Source: Acidimicrobiia bacterium
GTDB taxonomy: Bacteria; Actinomycetota; Acidimicrobiia; Acidimicrobiales; AC-14
Length of the DNA stretch: 64,000 nt
Direction of reading: 5' to 3'
NCBI GenBank assembly: GCA_023264995.1
Contig: JAHFUR010000012.1
Location: forward strand, 43,649-107,648
Within the stretch, counting starts at the first letter, position 1; every line of letters starts with the position of its first letter. Shown here in pieces: positions 8,356 through 17,056 of the stretch. The notes under the pieces are model-generated. The model was not told the DNA's origin and did no database searches. It was given only the letters and a program-made list of their open reading frames with translations. A program made the position numbers and the translations under genes.

Positions 8356-9972
8356 GTGACCCGCCGACTCGCCGGCTTCGTGGCCGGCCTGATCGTCCTC
8401 GGCGCGTTCGCGGTCGGCGCCGGCCCGCCGGCCGGCGCCCATGCCCTATTGACCGAGTCGACGCCGGCCGACGGCGCCACCGTGGACAAGGCCCCGACCG
8501 AGGTCACCCTCACCTTCACCGAGGCGCTCGACCCGCTACTCACCGTGATCCACGTGCTCGACGCCTCCGGGAACCGCGTCGAGGTGGGCCGGACCGAGAT
8601 CCCGGGGTTGCCCAACAAGGCCCGGGTGCCGCTCGGCCCGCTGGCCCAGGGCACCTACACCATCACGTGGCGCACCACCTCGACCGCCGACGGCCACACG
8701 ACGGTGGGGTCGGTGGCCTTCGGCGTCGGCGTACCGGTGGCCGCAGCCGGCGCCTCCGGACCGTCCAACGGGGTGCGGACGCCGACCCTCGTGTCGATCG
8801 CCGGGCGCTGGCTGTTCTACGCCGGCCTGGTGCTCCTGCTGGGAGCGTCCATGGTCGGCCTGTTCGTCGTCTCCAAAGCGGCCGTGGTCTCGGTGTGGGC
8901 CCTGAACGGGGCATGGGCGGCCAGCGCCCTGGGCCTGGTCCTCATCGTGGCCGACCACCTGGCCACCACCCACACGGACCTGGGCGAGCTGCTCGACTCG
9001 TTGACCGGGCAGAAGCTGAAGGCCCAGGGAGTGGCCATCGGCCTCACCTGGCTGGGTGTGTGCTGGGCCAGCCTGCGCCCCTCGCGCGCCGCCCTGGGCG
9101 CCGTCGGCCTCGGCGCCGCCGGCGTGATGCTGGAGCGGGCCCTGTCGGGCCACGCCGACGCGTCGACCACCCCCGGGTTCACCGTCGCCGTCCAGTGGCT
9201 CCACCTGGTCTCGGTGGGGGCATGGATCGGAGGGCTGGTGTGGCTCCTGCTCGCCCTGCGGCGCGAGGACCCCGACCGGCGCCCCGCGCTGGCCCGGAAG
9301 TTCTCCCGGGTGGCCGCCGCCGGCCTGGGCCTCGTGGCCGTCACCGGGACGCTGCGGGCGCTCGACGAGGTGGGCGCCTGGTCGCGGTTGTTCGACACCA
9401 GCTTCGGCCAGACCCTGCTGGTCAAGCTCGGGCTCTTCGCCGCCCTGGTCGCCTTGGGCGCCCGGAACCGTTTCCGGAACGTGGCCGCGGCCACCGCATC
9501 GCGCTTCGGCGGCCTGCGTCGCCTGCTCCGGGCCGAGGTGGCCCTGGGTGCCGCCGTGCTCGCCGCCGCCGCCGTGCTGACCGGACTGGCCCCTTCGGCG
9601 ACCGTGGCCGCGGCGGCCAAGCTCCAGCGCCCGGCGGGCATCACCGTCACCGGCTCCGACTTCGGGACCTCCGTCCGGGCCCGGCTGGACGTGAGCCCGG
9701 GCGCCGCCGGCCCCAACCGCTTCGACCTCACCGTCGTCGACTACGACTCCCGCCGGCCGGTGGCGGCCGACGCGGTGTCGCTCCGGTTCCAGCTCGCCGA
9801 CCGCCCGGAGGTGGGCAGCGCCCTCGACCTCACCCGCGAGGCCGACGGGCACTGGCGCGGGGCCAGCAGCGCCCTGTCGATCGACGGGAAATGGACGATC
9901 ACCGCGCTGGTGCAGTCGCCGGCCGCATCGGTCGAGGTGGGAATGGAGCTGACCACCACCAAGCGGTCGTAG
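8356..9972 (+). CDS. CopC-CopD fusion, copper resistance/import protein
   Basis: 538 residues from GTG. The signal peptide ends at AGAHALL, giving the mature N-terminal histidine that binds Cu(II) in CopC. The CopC domain (about 27-125) includes TESTPADGATV and the TADGHTTVGSVAFGV segment with further ligands. The CopD part (about 145-420) has at least eight hydrophobic helices. It includes the conserved QWLHLVSVGAWIGGLVWLL helix with His and Trp. The C-terminal 110 residues form an extra exported beta domain, as in YcnJ. Members move or buffer copper across the membrane. The fused layout is known in Bacillus YcnJ and in actinobacteria. Confidence 0.9.
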   Translation: MTRRLAGFVAGLIVLGAFAVGAGPPAGAHALLTESTPADGATVDKAPTEVTLTFTEALDPLLTVIHVLDASGNRVEVGRTEIPGLPNKARVPLGPLAQGTYTITWRTTSTADGHTTVGSVAFGVGVPVAAAGASGPSNGVRTPTLVSIAGRWLFYAGLVLLLGASMVGLFVVSKAAVVSVWALNGAWAASALGLVLIVADHLATTHTDLGELLDSLTGQKLKAQGVAIGLTWLGVCWASLRPSRAALGAVGLGAAGVMLERALSGHADASTTPGFTVAVQWLHLVSVGAWIGGLVWLLLALRREDPDRRPALARKFSRVAAAGLGLVAVTGTLRALDEVGAWSRLFDTSFGQTLLVKLGLFAALVALGARNRFRNVAAATASRFGGLRRLLRAEVALGAAVLAAAAVLTGLAPSATVAAAAKLQRPAGITVTGSDFGTSVRARLDVSPGAAGPNRFDLTVVDYDSRRPVAADAVSLRFQLADRPEVGSALDLTREADGHWRGASSALSIDGKWTITALVQSPAASVEVGMELTTTKRS

Positions 9973-9995
9973 CATCGAGTCCCGGAGGGCCAAAG

Positions 9996-10100
9996 GTGCT
10001 ACACCTCGGCGAGGCGGTGATCGAGCTCACCGGCCTGCGCAAGGAGTACCGGCGGTTCCGGCGCCCGCCCGTGTCGTCCTACCCGGGAAGCGACCCGTAG
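9996..10100 (+). pseudogene. Stub of an ABC-transporter ATPase gene
   Basis: A good ribosome site (CGGAGGG) and GTG start lead into VIELTGLRKEYRRFRR, which reads like the first 16 residues of an ABC ATPase before the Walker A region. The frame then loses all resemblance and stops at 10100 after 34 residues. No Walker A, Q-loop or signature follows in any frame; the next DNA codes for a different protein on the other strand. I read this as the retained 5' end of a deleted ABC ATPase gene. An unrelated short peptide is the alternative. Confidence 0.55.
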
Positions 10101-10375
10101 ACCTCGTAGCGCTCCACCGACGTTGGCGCCGGCCGGCGCCGGTCCGGGTCGCTGGCCCGTGCGGCTTGCACCCGGGCCATGCCCGCCTGGTAGTGGTCCT
10201 CGCTCTCCCACACCATCACCGTGACCCGTCGCCCGGCTTCCCGGTCGACGAGCCACCAGCCGTGCAACCCGTTGGCGCCCGCGAGCGCAGGGAGGACTTC
10301 GTCTTCGACGTGCTCGATGCCGGCCAGCTGGTCGGTCGGGGACTCGCCCTCGAAGCGCAGAATGATCCCGAACAT
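10079..10375 (-). CDS. Small ABM-like dimeric alpha/beta-barrel protein
   Basis: 98 residues. The order beta (MFGIILRFEG), helix (LAGIEHVEDEVLPALAG), beta (GWWLVDREAGRRVTVMVWES), helix (EDHYQAGMARVQAAR), beta (VERYEVYGSL) is that of antibiotic-biosynthesis-monooxygenase-like proteins, which work as dimers. No catalytic residues can be assigned. It is 10 bases downstream of a second protein of the same fold class, and the pair is divergent from a MarR regulator. Its 3' end overlaps the ABC ATPase stub on the other strand. Confidence 0.75.
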   Translation of the reverse strand: MFGIILRFEGESPTDQLAGIEHVEDEVLPALAGANGLHGWWLVDREAGRRVTVMVWESEDHYQAGMARVQAARASDPDRRRPAPTSVERYEVYGSLPG

Positions 10376-10385
10376 GGCCGCCGCC

Positions 10386-10670
10386 TCAGAACTCGGTGGT
10401 CTCGACCGAGGACCAGAACGTGAAACGAGGTACGCCGACGACCCCGGCCCGGCCGAACGCCTCGGCCAGCGAGGGGTCGGCCAGGAACGCCTCAGCCGAC
10501 GGGCGGTCCGGCCAGCGCATGACGTTCATGATGGTCAGTTCCGGGCCGTCGGCCCGGAACAGCTCCTCGCGTACGCACCCGTGCGCCTTGCGGGAGGCGC
10601 CGTGCTCGTCGAACACCCGCTTCCACGCTGCCCAATCCTCCAACCCGTGCTCGATGACGACCGTGACCAT
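10386..10670 (-). CDS. Small ferredoxin-fold (ABM/cyclase-like) protein
   Basis: 94 residues from ATG, with GGAGGGGAGGG upstream. VTVVIEHGLEDWAAWKRVFDEH is followed by a reactive-looking Cys in HGCVREELF. Then come MNVMRWPDRPSAEAFLADPSLAEAFGRAGV and a last strand RFTFWSSVE. This is the pattern of stress-response A/B-barrel or ABM-like proteins in actinobacteria. It is first gene of a two-gene unit transcribed away from the MarR gene, so it is probably regulated by it. Confidence 0.75.
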   Translation of the reverse strand: MVTVVIEHGLEDWAAWKRVFDEHGASRKAHGCVREELFRADGPELTIMNVMRWPDRPSAEAFLADPSLAEAFGRAGVVGVPRFTFWSSVETTEF

Positions 10671-10687
10671 GAGGCCCTCCCCTCCAG

Positions 10688-10736
10688 TTGTACTTTCTTA
10701 CGAAAAGAAATATACTGCGTCTCGTGAGGAAGTCAA
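10688..10736. promoter_or_regulatory. Divergent overlapping promoters with a MarR-type operator
   Basis: Rightward: TTGTAC (10688-10693), a 17-bp spacer, then TATACT (10711-10716), seven bases before the GTG of marR. Leftward: TTGACT (complement of 10731-10736), a 16-bp spacer, then TATATT (complement of 10709-10714). A perfect inverted repeat, TTTCTT-acgaa-AAGAAA (10694-10710), fills exactly the rightward spacer and touches the leftward -10. The segment is an AT-rich island in GC-rich DNA. Binding here should control both directions. Confidence 0.75.
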
Positions 10737-11203
10737 CCCCCGACGAGCACGAGTTCCTGGAGCGCGACGAGTGGGAGGCGTGGAACGCCCTGCTCATGCT
10801 GAACCGGCTGGTCCTCCAGGATCTCGACAGCGAGCTGCGTGAGGGGCACGGGCTGGCCGTCACCGAGTTCGACGTGCTCATCACGCTGTTCAACGCGCCC
10901 GAGCGGCGGTTGGGGATGTCCGCGCTCGCCGATCGGGTGATGCTCAGCCCGGCCGGTACGACCCACCTGGTGACCCGCCTGGAGCGCGACGGCTACGTCC
11001 GGCGCGAGGTCGACCTCACCGACCGGCGCAAATGGTTCACCGTCCTCACCGCTGCGGGCGACGACGTCTTGCGGGCCGCCCGGCGGACCCACAACGAGGT
11101 ACTCCGGCGAAGCATCCTGGCCGTGACGTCGCCCGCCGACCGGCAGACGTTGCGAGAGCTCTGGGCCCGGCTGCAGCCGCGTCCTCAGCACGAGGAGCCA
11201 TAG
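10724..11203 (+). CDS. MarR-family transcriptional regulator
   Basis: 159 residues from the GTG at 10724. A TTG at 10688 is the -35 region, so the longer frame is rejected. The winged helix lies near residues 55-120: LAVTEFDVLITLFNAPERR, then the recognition helix MLSPAGTTHLVTRLERDGYV, then the wing VDLTDRRKWFTVLTAAG. MarR proteins are dimeric repressors usually released by phenolic or oxidant ligands. The predicted transcript starts at or next to the GTG, so translation may be leaderless. The likely target is the palindrome in its own promoter and hence the divergent pair. Confidence 0.9.
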   Translation: MRKSTPDEHEFLERDEWEAWNALLMLNRLVLQDLDSELREGHGLAVTEFDVLITLFNAPERRLGMSALADRVMLSPAGTTHLVTRLERDGYVRREVDLTDRRKWFTVLTAAGDDVLRAARRTHNEVLRRSILAVTSPADRQTLRELWARLQPRPQHEEP

Positions 11204-11211
11204 GCGCGGGC

Positions 11212-12777
11212 CTACGGCTCGGGCCCGGCCGGCGCAGCCCCGACCAGGCCGTGCTGCATGGCCCGCATGGCCGCCGCCGCCCGGTTGGACACCCCGAGCT
11301 TGGTGTACACCCGCTCGATGTGGTTCCCGACGGTCTTCGGGCTGATCCCCAACTGCCGGGCGATCCCCTTGTTCGGCAGCCCCTGGGCCAGCAGCCCGAG
11401 CACGTCGACCTCCCGGACGGTCAGACCCGCCGGCCCCCCGGCCCGCGACCGGCCGCCGGCGTGACCGGCCGCGGCCAGCACGGCGTCGGTTGCCGCCGGG
11501 TCGAGCCGACCTTCGCGCGCTTCGCGCCGCAGCTCGCGAGCCGCGTCGGCGGCGGTCATCGGGCCGCGGTGGGGGCGAGGCTGGGTCATGGCGTGGTAGG
11601 CGTCGGCGGCGGCCAGGGCCCGAGCGGGCGTCGACAGCATGGTGCCCCCGACGCCCCGGTGATAGCCGGAGCCGTCCATGCGCTCGTGGTGCGTGGCCGC
11701 CAGTAAGCCGATCCGGCGGAGCGGCTCGGGCCGGTCAAAGATCCGCTCCACGTAGTAAGCGTGCATGCGCATGCGTTCGCGGTCGCGGGTGCCGAGCGGG
11801 CCGGCCTTGTCCCACACCGACCCCGGTACGCCGAAACGGCCGACGTCGTGGACGAGAGCGGCCCGCCGGACGAGCGCCGTCTCCGAGGGAGGCACCTGGA
11901 GCAGCGCCGCGGCCGCCGTCACCAGCTCGGCGGTGCCACGACTGTGACCGGCGAAGTACGCGCAGCGCATGTCACAGAAGTCGCCAACGGCCTCCAAGAC
12001 CGCGTCGAGCTCGGGTTCGGTCAGCGGTGGCCGCTCCGCGGGTTCTGCGTCAAGGATCGCCTCAAGGGTGTCGTCGCCGAGACCTTCGAAGAGGGCGTCA
12101 GGGTCGGGCTCGACGGCGGCGGCGATCTCGGGGTCGAAATGCGTCCCGCTCCTCGACCGCACCATGGCCACCGCCCCCTCGATGCCGGCGGTCCGCAAGA
12201 ACACCTCGCAGGCCTGGGCAATGTGGGAGATGCGCGTCGACAAGGCAAGCTGGTCGCCGGCCAGGTCGGTGGGGACACCCTTCCCGTCCCAGCGGGCGTA
12301 GGACTGCTCGACCCCGGCGCGGACCCCGGCTCCTAGCCCCAGCCGGTCGGCGAGCTCACCGGCCGCCGTGCAGTGGTTGGCCATCAGCTCGGCGACGACG
12401 CGACCCCCGCTGGCGATGATCGACGACGCCTGCCGGGCACGGTTGAGCACGGAGGTCCCGGCGCCGGCCCGTCGCAACATGAAGGCCATGGCGGGGAGCC
12501 CGGCCATGTCGACCTCGAAGGCGTTGGCTCGGAACTCGATGTCGTCCCCGAACAGGGTCGCCGCCTCGTTCCCGTAGACCGGGCACCCGACGTAGGTCAG
12601 CAGGCTGACGTCGTAGAGCGTGGCCAGGTCGTCGCCGTCGAGGCCCAGCCGCCCGGCAAGGCGCATGCTGATCCGGGCCGCCCGCAGCATGTGCTCGGGC
12701 GGCTGGCCGAACCCCAGGTCGGTCGCCAAGGAGAGCGCGACCATCACCTCGGTGAGCCGTACGCCGGAACCCGACAT
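11212..12777 (-). CDS. HD-GYP-like phosphohydrolase fused to a LuxR-type DNA-binding domain
   Basis: About 521 residues if started at the ATG at 12777 (MSGSGVRLTEV); ATGs at 12789 and 12837 are alternatives, and none has a clear ribosome site. The N-terminal 250 residues look like a degenerate HD-type helical domain. The second HD domain (about 280-430) shows HDVGRFGVPGSVWDK and HHERMDGSGYHRG, matching the metal-binding residues of HD-GYP phosphodiesterases with GYH for GYP. The C-terminal 65 residues are a LuxR/FixJ helix-turn-helix (LTVREVDVLGLLAQG, GISPKTVGNHIERVYTKLG). A cyclic-dinucleotide-dependent transcription factor is possible; no substrate is proven. Confidence 0.85.
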   Translation of the reverse strand: MSGSGVRLTEVMVALSLATDLGFGQPPEHMLRAARISMRLAGRLGLDGDDLATLYDVSLLTYVGCPVYGNEAATLFGDDIEFRANAFEVDMAGLPAMAFMLRRAGAGTSVLNRARQASSIIASGGRVVAELMANHCTAAGELADRLGLGAGVRAGVEQSYARWDGKGVPTDLAGDQLALSTRISHIAQACEVFLRTAGIEGAVAMVRSRSGTHFDPEIAAAVEPDPDALFEGLGDDTLEAILDAEPAERPPLTEPELDAVLEAVGDFCDMRCAYFAGHSRGTAELVTAAAALLQVPPSETALVRRAALVHDVGRFGVPGSVWDKAGPLGTRDRERMRMHAYYVERIFDRPEPLRRIGLLAATHHERMDGSGYHRGVGGTMLSTPARALAAADAYHAMTQPRPHRGPMTAADAARELRREAREGRLDPAATDAVLAAAGHAGGRSRAGGPAGLTVREVDVLGLLAQGLPNKGIARQLGISPKTVGNHIERVYTKLGVSNRAAAAMRAMQHGLVGAAPAGPEP

Positions 12778-12910
12778 GCGCCGGAACATACCGCCCGCCC
12801 ACGGCGGCCGGTACGCGCCGGGGGGTGAATGCCTCATGACCGGCGCCCGTCAGGTCCCTACGTTCGTCCTCAAGGGGTCCACAACGGCTCCCAGACGAGG
12901 AGAGGACGAC

Positions 12911-13192
12911 ATGCCCAAGTACGTGATCGAGCGGACAGTGCCCGGCGCGGGCCAGATGGACGCGGCCGCCCTAGCCGCCATTTCCAGCACCTCCAACACG
13001 GTCCTGCGGGACCTCGGGCCCGACATCCAGTGGATCCACAGTTACGTGACCGACGACAAGATCACCTGTGTGTACCTGGCGACCGACGAGGACATCATCC
13101 GCGAGCACGGCCGCTGCGGCGGGTTCCCGGTCGACGCCGTGCACCAGGTGCGGGCCATCATCGAGCCGCTGACGGCGGAACCGGTCTCATGA
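12911..13192 (+). CDS. DUF4242 (nickel-binding-like) protein
   Basis: 93 residues from ATG, with GAGGAGAGGA upstream. The start KYVIERTVPGAGQMDAAAL and the later CVYLATDEDIIREHGRCGGFPVD follow the DUF4242 pattern. Family members are small ferredoxin-like proteins, one of which (Streptomyces SCO4226) binds nickel. Cys and His residues (EHGRCGG) are candidate ligands. Divergent from the HD/LuxR gene. The function is unknown. Confidence 0.8.
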   Translation: MPKYVIERTVPGAGQMDAAALAAISSTSNTVLRDLGPDIQWIHSYVTDDKITCVYLATDEDIIREHGRCGGFPVDAVHQVRAIIEPLTAEPVS

Positions 13193-13243
13193 GCAGCGGG
13201 CCGACCGGTTTTCGTGAGGCACAGCCGCTCCGCGCTCAGCCGG

Positions 13244-14485
13244 TCAGTCCCCGAAGGCATCCGTGTAGTCGCGACGGAGCGCCGAGATCGGCCCCGGCCG
13301 CGCCAGGTGGTACCCCTGCGCGGTCCGGACGCCGAGCGCGCGCAATGACCGAAGCTCATTGACCGACTCGACGCCCTCGGCCACCGTCACCGCGCCGATC
13401 TCGTCGGAGAAGGCGACGAGGGCTGAAGCCAGGGCTCGCCGCGCCGGGTCGCTGTCGATGTCCCGCGTGAGGGCGATATCGAGCTTGACGATGCTCGGCC
13501 GCAACCGGAGGAGGTGCTGGAGGCCGGCGTAGCCGGCGCCGGTGTCGTCGGCGGCAATACGGAGACCGTCCTCCCGCAGCTGCCGCAAGGCGCGAAGCAG
13601 GGCCTCGTAGTCGGGTACCCGGGTGTGCTCGGTGAGCTCCAGCACGACGCGCCGGACCGGGAAGCCGTTGAGGAGGGCGGCGATCGCCGGCTCGACCGCG
13701 GTCTCGGGCGAGGCGTTGACCGCCAGGTAGATATTGGGAGGAAGCGCGTCCAGCTGCTCGAGCGCGCAGCGCACGGCATGGAGCTCGAGCTCGGCGCCTC
13801 GTCCGACCGAGGCGGCGTCGGCAAACCACTCGTTCGGTGGCCGCCGGGGCTCATCGTCGAAGCGGGCCAGGGCCTCGATGCCGACAAGACCAGCGCCGGC
13901 GAGGCTCACGATCGGCTGAAAGACCATCGAGACCAGCCCATCGGCGAGGACCCGGTCGATCCGGGCCGACCGGCGTTCGAGCCGCTCAGCCTGCTCGCGC
14001 TCCCGCGCCTGCTGGGTGGCCAGCTCGGCGGTGAGCTCGTCGTTGTGGCGCTGCAGCCGCGTGTTGAGATCCTTGGTCTCCAGGAGGTTGCGCACCCGCA
14101 GGACGACCTCGATCTCGTCGAACGGCTTGGTCAGGAAGTCCTTCGCCCCGGCGGCGAGGGCTCGCTGCTTGACCCCGCTCTCGGCATCGGCGGTCAGCAC
14201 GAGCACGGGCAGGAACGTCCCCTCGGGCCGGAGCGGCCGCAGCTCGTCCATGACCGCGAAGCCGTCGGTGCCGGGCATATGGAGATCGAGCAGGATCACG
14301 TCGGGGAGGGAGGAGCGGCACGACGCCAGCGCCAGCGCCGGCTCGGTGAAACCCTCGACCGCTTCGAACCCGGCCCGACGGAGCACGCGCTCGAGCAACC
14401 GCACGTTGGCCTCGCTGTCGTCGACGATCATGACCCGGTCCCGCGCGAACGGGAACGGGTCTGCGCCGTGCGCTCCCGCGCTCAT
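13244..14485 (-). CDS. Response regulator with EAL cyclic-di-GMP phosphodiesterase output
   Basis: 413 residues from the ATG at 14485. An N-terminal receiver (about 15-140) has VMIVDDSEAN, the phospho-acceptor Asp in VILLDLHMPG, and KPFDEIE. A coiled linker follows (about 140-185). The EAL domain (about 190-405) retains IEALARF, LAVNASPE, VLELTEHT, DDTGAGYAG, IVKLD, VAEGVES and AQGYHLARP, so most catalytic and metal ligands are present and activity is plausible. DDFG of many EALs reads DDTG here. Its ATG overlaps the stop of the upstream hybrid kinase (ATGA), so the two are translationally coupled and probably partners. Confidence 0.93.
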   Translation of the reverse strand: MSAGAHGADPFPFARDRVMIVDDSEANVRLLERVLRRAGFEAVEGFTEPALALASCRSSLPDVILLDLHMPGTDGFAVMDELRPLRPEGTFLPVLVLTADAESGVKQRALAAGAKDFLTKPFDEIEVVLRVRNLLETKDLNTRLQRHNDELTAELATQQAREREQAERLERRSARIDRVLADGLVSMVFQPIVSLAGAGLVGIEALARFDDEPRRPPNEWFADAASVGRGAELELHAVRCALEQLDALPPNIYLAVNASPETAVEPAIAALLNGFPVRRVVLELTEHTRVPDYEALLRALRQLREDGLRIAADDTGAGYAGLQHLLRLRPSIVKLDIALTRDIDSDPARRALASALVAFSDEIGAVTVAEGVESVNELRSLRALGVRTAQGYHLARPGPISALRRDYTDAFGD

Positions 14486-16947
14486 CTGCTGGCCAACATC
14501 TCGTCCACCACGCTCAGCAGCTTGGACACGTCGAGGGGCTTGGTGAGGTAGGCCGCGGCGCCGGCGGAGAGCAGGCGTTGGACCTGCCCGGCGGTGGCGT
14601 CGGCCGTCAGGATCACCACGGGGATCATCGACGTCAGGGGGTCCTCGCACAGCCGTCGGAGGATCTCTTCGCCGCTGATGTCGGGCAGGTGGAGGTCGAG
14701 GAGGATGAGAGTCGGCTGGTGCTGGCGGGCAAGCTCGATGCCGAACCGGCCCTGCATGGCGGAGAGCATTTCGACATCGGTCCGCCGGGCGAGGATGCGC
14801 TCGATCAGGCGGAGGTTCGACGGGTTGTCCTCGATGTAAAGGACCTTGCGGGCGGGGCCGTCGCGTGGCGTCGGCTCGGGCTCGTCCTTCGCGACCGCCG
14901 GGGCCACCGGCTGGAGCCGCTCGAAACGCTCGACCGGGCCTTCGGCCCGGGGAAGGTCCACCGAGAACGTGCTGCCCCGGCCGGCGACGCTCTCGACGGT
15001 GAGGGCGCCGTCCATGGCCTCGGCCAGGTTCTTGGAGAGCATCAGCCCGATGCCAGTGCCCTCGACATCGGTCTGTGCCGCATCGAGGCGGTCGAACGGC
15101 GCGAACAGGCGGTCCATCTGTTCCGGCCGGATCCCGGGCCCGGTATCGGCCACACTGATCCGCAACCTCGTCTCGCTCACCGCTGTGCACGTGACCGTCA
15201 CCGTCCCGCGCTGACGGTTGTACTTCAGCGCGTTCGACAAGAGGTTGAGCAGGATCTGCTTGGCCCGCTGGCGGTCGGCGAAGATGAACACTGACATCCC
15301 CGTCTCGTCGGCTCGCAGGGAAATCTCGCGTTGCTCAGCCATGGCCCGCACAAGGTCGAGCGACTCCGAGACCAGCTCCGAGACCAGTACGGCCTCGGCA
15401 GAGAGCAGCATGCGGCCGGTCTCGATCCGGGTGATGTCCAGCACTTCGTCGACCAGGTCGAGTAGGTGGCGGCCGCCTCTGAGGATCTGGTCGACCGCTT
15501 CGGCCTGGTCCTCGGTGAGGGCCTGCATCTTCAGGAGCTGACTGAACCCGAGGACGGCATTCAGTGGCGTCCTGAGCTCGTGGCTCATCCGTGACAGGAA
15601 CTCGCTCTTCGACCGGTTGGCGACCTCGGCCGCCTGCTGGGCGGCCCGGAGCGCCTCCTCTGCGGCGCGGCGCTCGGAGATGTCAGTCACGTAGGAGAAC
15701 ACGCCGGCGGTCTCCCCGTACTCGTCGAGCTCCGGCACCGACAACGACGACACCCAGAGATAGGGCCCATTGCCCCGACGGACCCGGAACTCGATGTGCT
15801 CGGGTTCCCGGCTGGGCTCCCGCAATCGACCGCCGGCGGCCCCCACCCGTTCCAGGTCGTCGGGGTGCATGTACCGGCGCAGGGTGCCGGCCAACAGGAC
15901 TTCGGTCTCGCTCAACCCGAGGACGCGCTCGACATTGGGGCTGACGTAGGAGATCCGGCCTTCGCCGCCTGACACGTCGGTCCTCACGACCACTGCGGGG
16001 CCGGACACGAGAAGCCGCTCGAGGAACTCGCGGGTCGACTCGAGCTCGCTGGTGCGATGCTCGACCAGCGAGTCGCCGAACTCCTGGCGCCGGGCGAAGG
16101 TCTGGACCACCGCGCCGGCCAGGACTGCGGCCACAAGACCGGCGGCCAAGAGGATCCAGGGAGCGGCGGCGGGGAACTCACCGACCAGAGGAGCGCGGGC
16201 CTCCAGCTCCAGGGTCCACTGCATGGTGCCGACGGCGAACGGGAACCGCGCCGCCCCCCGAAGGGGGACGGCCTGCTCGCTGGTGAGGACGAGGCGGGCC
16301 GGGTCCGGCGAGGGCGACGCGTACAGCGCGCCGCGCATCTCGCTGAACGCAGAGCCCGGGGTGGCGGGGACCGGTCGGCTGGGGTCGATGGCCGACACCA
16401 ACAGCACGACCACTGGGACGGGGGCCGGGGCGGCCGCGGCGAAGGCCAACCTGACCTGCGTACCCTCCGATACGAGGTCGGCGGCGGCCTGGCGGGCGGC
16501 GAGGGCGCGCGCCGCCAGCGCGGCGTGATCAGGACGCGCCGTCTCGCCCGGGACGATCGCCGGACCGCCGACGGAGGCGGTGACCACGAACGCCCCGTCG
16601 CGCTCGGTGAGCGCTTGCAGCGAGCTCCCTGGGGACCGAGTCAGGGCGCGCGCGCCCAGCTCGAAGCCGTCCTTGTCAGGGAGGGTGGCCAGAAGGGCAA
16701 GCAGGCTGAGCGACGAGTTCGACGCCTCGATCGTGTTGTGCAACAGCGCCGAGACTTCACCGGCCCGTTCGGCGAGGAGCCGATGCTCGTTGTCGCGCAC
16801 CAGGTTGTGGGTCACCCCGAACGCGCCGACGGCGGCGGCGGCAAGGACCAGGAACACCGATGTCGCCACCGTCGCCCGGCGGCTACGGCCCCGGGGACCA
16901 GATCCCCTCGATCCCATCCGCTGTCTCTCTGTCCGACGAGCCGACAC
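14482..16947 (-). CDS. Membrane hybrid sensor histidine kinase (periplasmic sensor, PAS, HisKA, HATPase, REC)
   Basis: 821 residues; an ATG ten codons in is an alternative start. TM1 (about 27-48), an exported sensor of about 200 residues and TM2 (about 262-285, WILLAAGLVAAVLAGAVVQ) are followed by a PAS domain (about 315-430). HisKA comes next with the phospho-His in FLSRMSHELRTPLNAVLG. HATPase has FADRQRAKQILLNLLSNALKY and the DTGPGI box. The C-terminal receiver has VLYIEDNPSN, ILLDLHLPD and LTKPLD. The sensor domain resembles CHASE-type modules, but I cannot name the ligand. It overlaps the REC-EAL gene by 4 bases. Confidence 0.93.
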   Translation of the reverse strand: MSARRTERQRMGSRGSGPRGRSRRATVATSVFLVLAAAAVGAFGVTHNLVRDNEHRLLAERAGEVSALLHNTIEASNSSLSLLALLATLPDKDGFELGARALTRSPGSSLQALTERDGAFVVTASVGGPAIVPGETARPDHAALAARALAARQAAADLVSEGTQVRLAFAAAAPAPVPVVVLLVSAIDPSRPVPATPGSAFSEMRGALYASPSPDPARLVLTSEQAVPLRGAARFPFAVGTMQWTLELEARAPLVGEFPAAAPWILLAAGLVAAVLAGAVVQTFARRQEFGDSLVEHRTSELESTREFLERLLVSGPAVVVRTDVSGGEGRISYVSPNVERVLGLSETEVLLAGTLRRYMHPDDLERVGAAGGRLREPSREPEHIEFRVRRGNGPYLWVSSLSVPELDEYGETAGVFSYVTDISERRAAEEALRAAQQAAEVANRSKSEFLSRMSHELRTPLNAVLGFSQLLKMQALTEDQAEAVDQILRGGRHLLDLVDEVLDITRIETGRMLLSAEAVLVSELVSESLDLVRAMAEQREISLRADETGMSVFIFADRQRAKQILLNLLSNALKYNRQRGTVTVTCTAVSETRLRISVADTGPGIRPEQMDRLFAPFDRLDAAQTDVEGTGIGLMLSKNLAEAMDGALTVESVAGRGSTFSVDLPRAEGPVERFERLQPVAPAVAKDEPEPTPRDGPARKVLYIEDNPSNLRLIERILARRTDVEMLSAMQGRFGIELARQHQPTLILLDLHLPDISGEEILRRLCEDPLTSMIPVVILTADATAGQVQRLLSAGAAAYLTKPLDVSKLLSVVDEMLASR

Positions 16948-17056
16948 AGCTACGGACCGTGGCGAACGGCACGGCCACGTTGACGGTAGTGCATGGCCAG
17001 GCGTGACGATGAGGGGCCGGGACGGCGGGGCGAGCCTGGATGCCCCGGTCCGCCAG

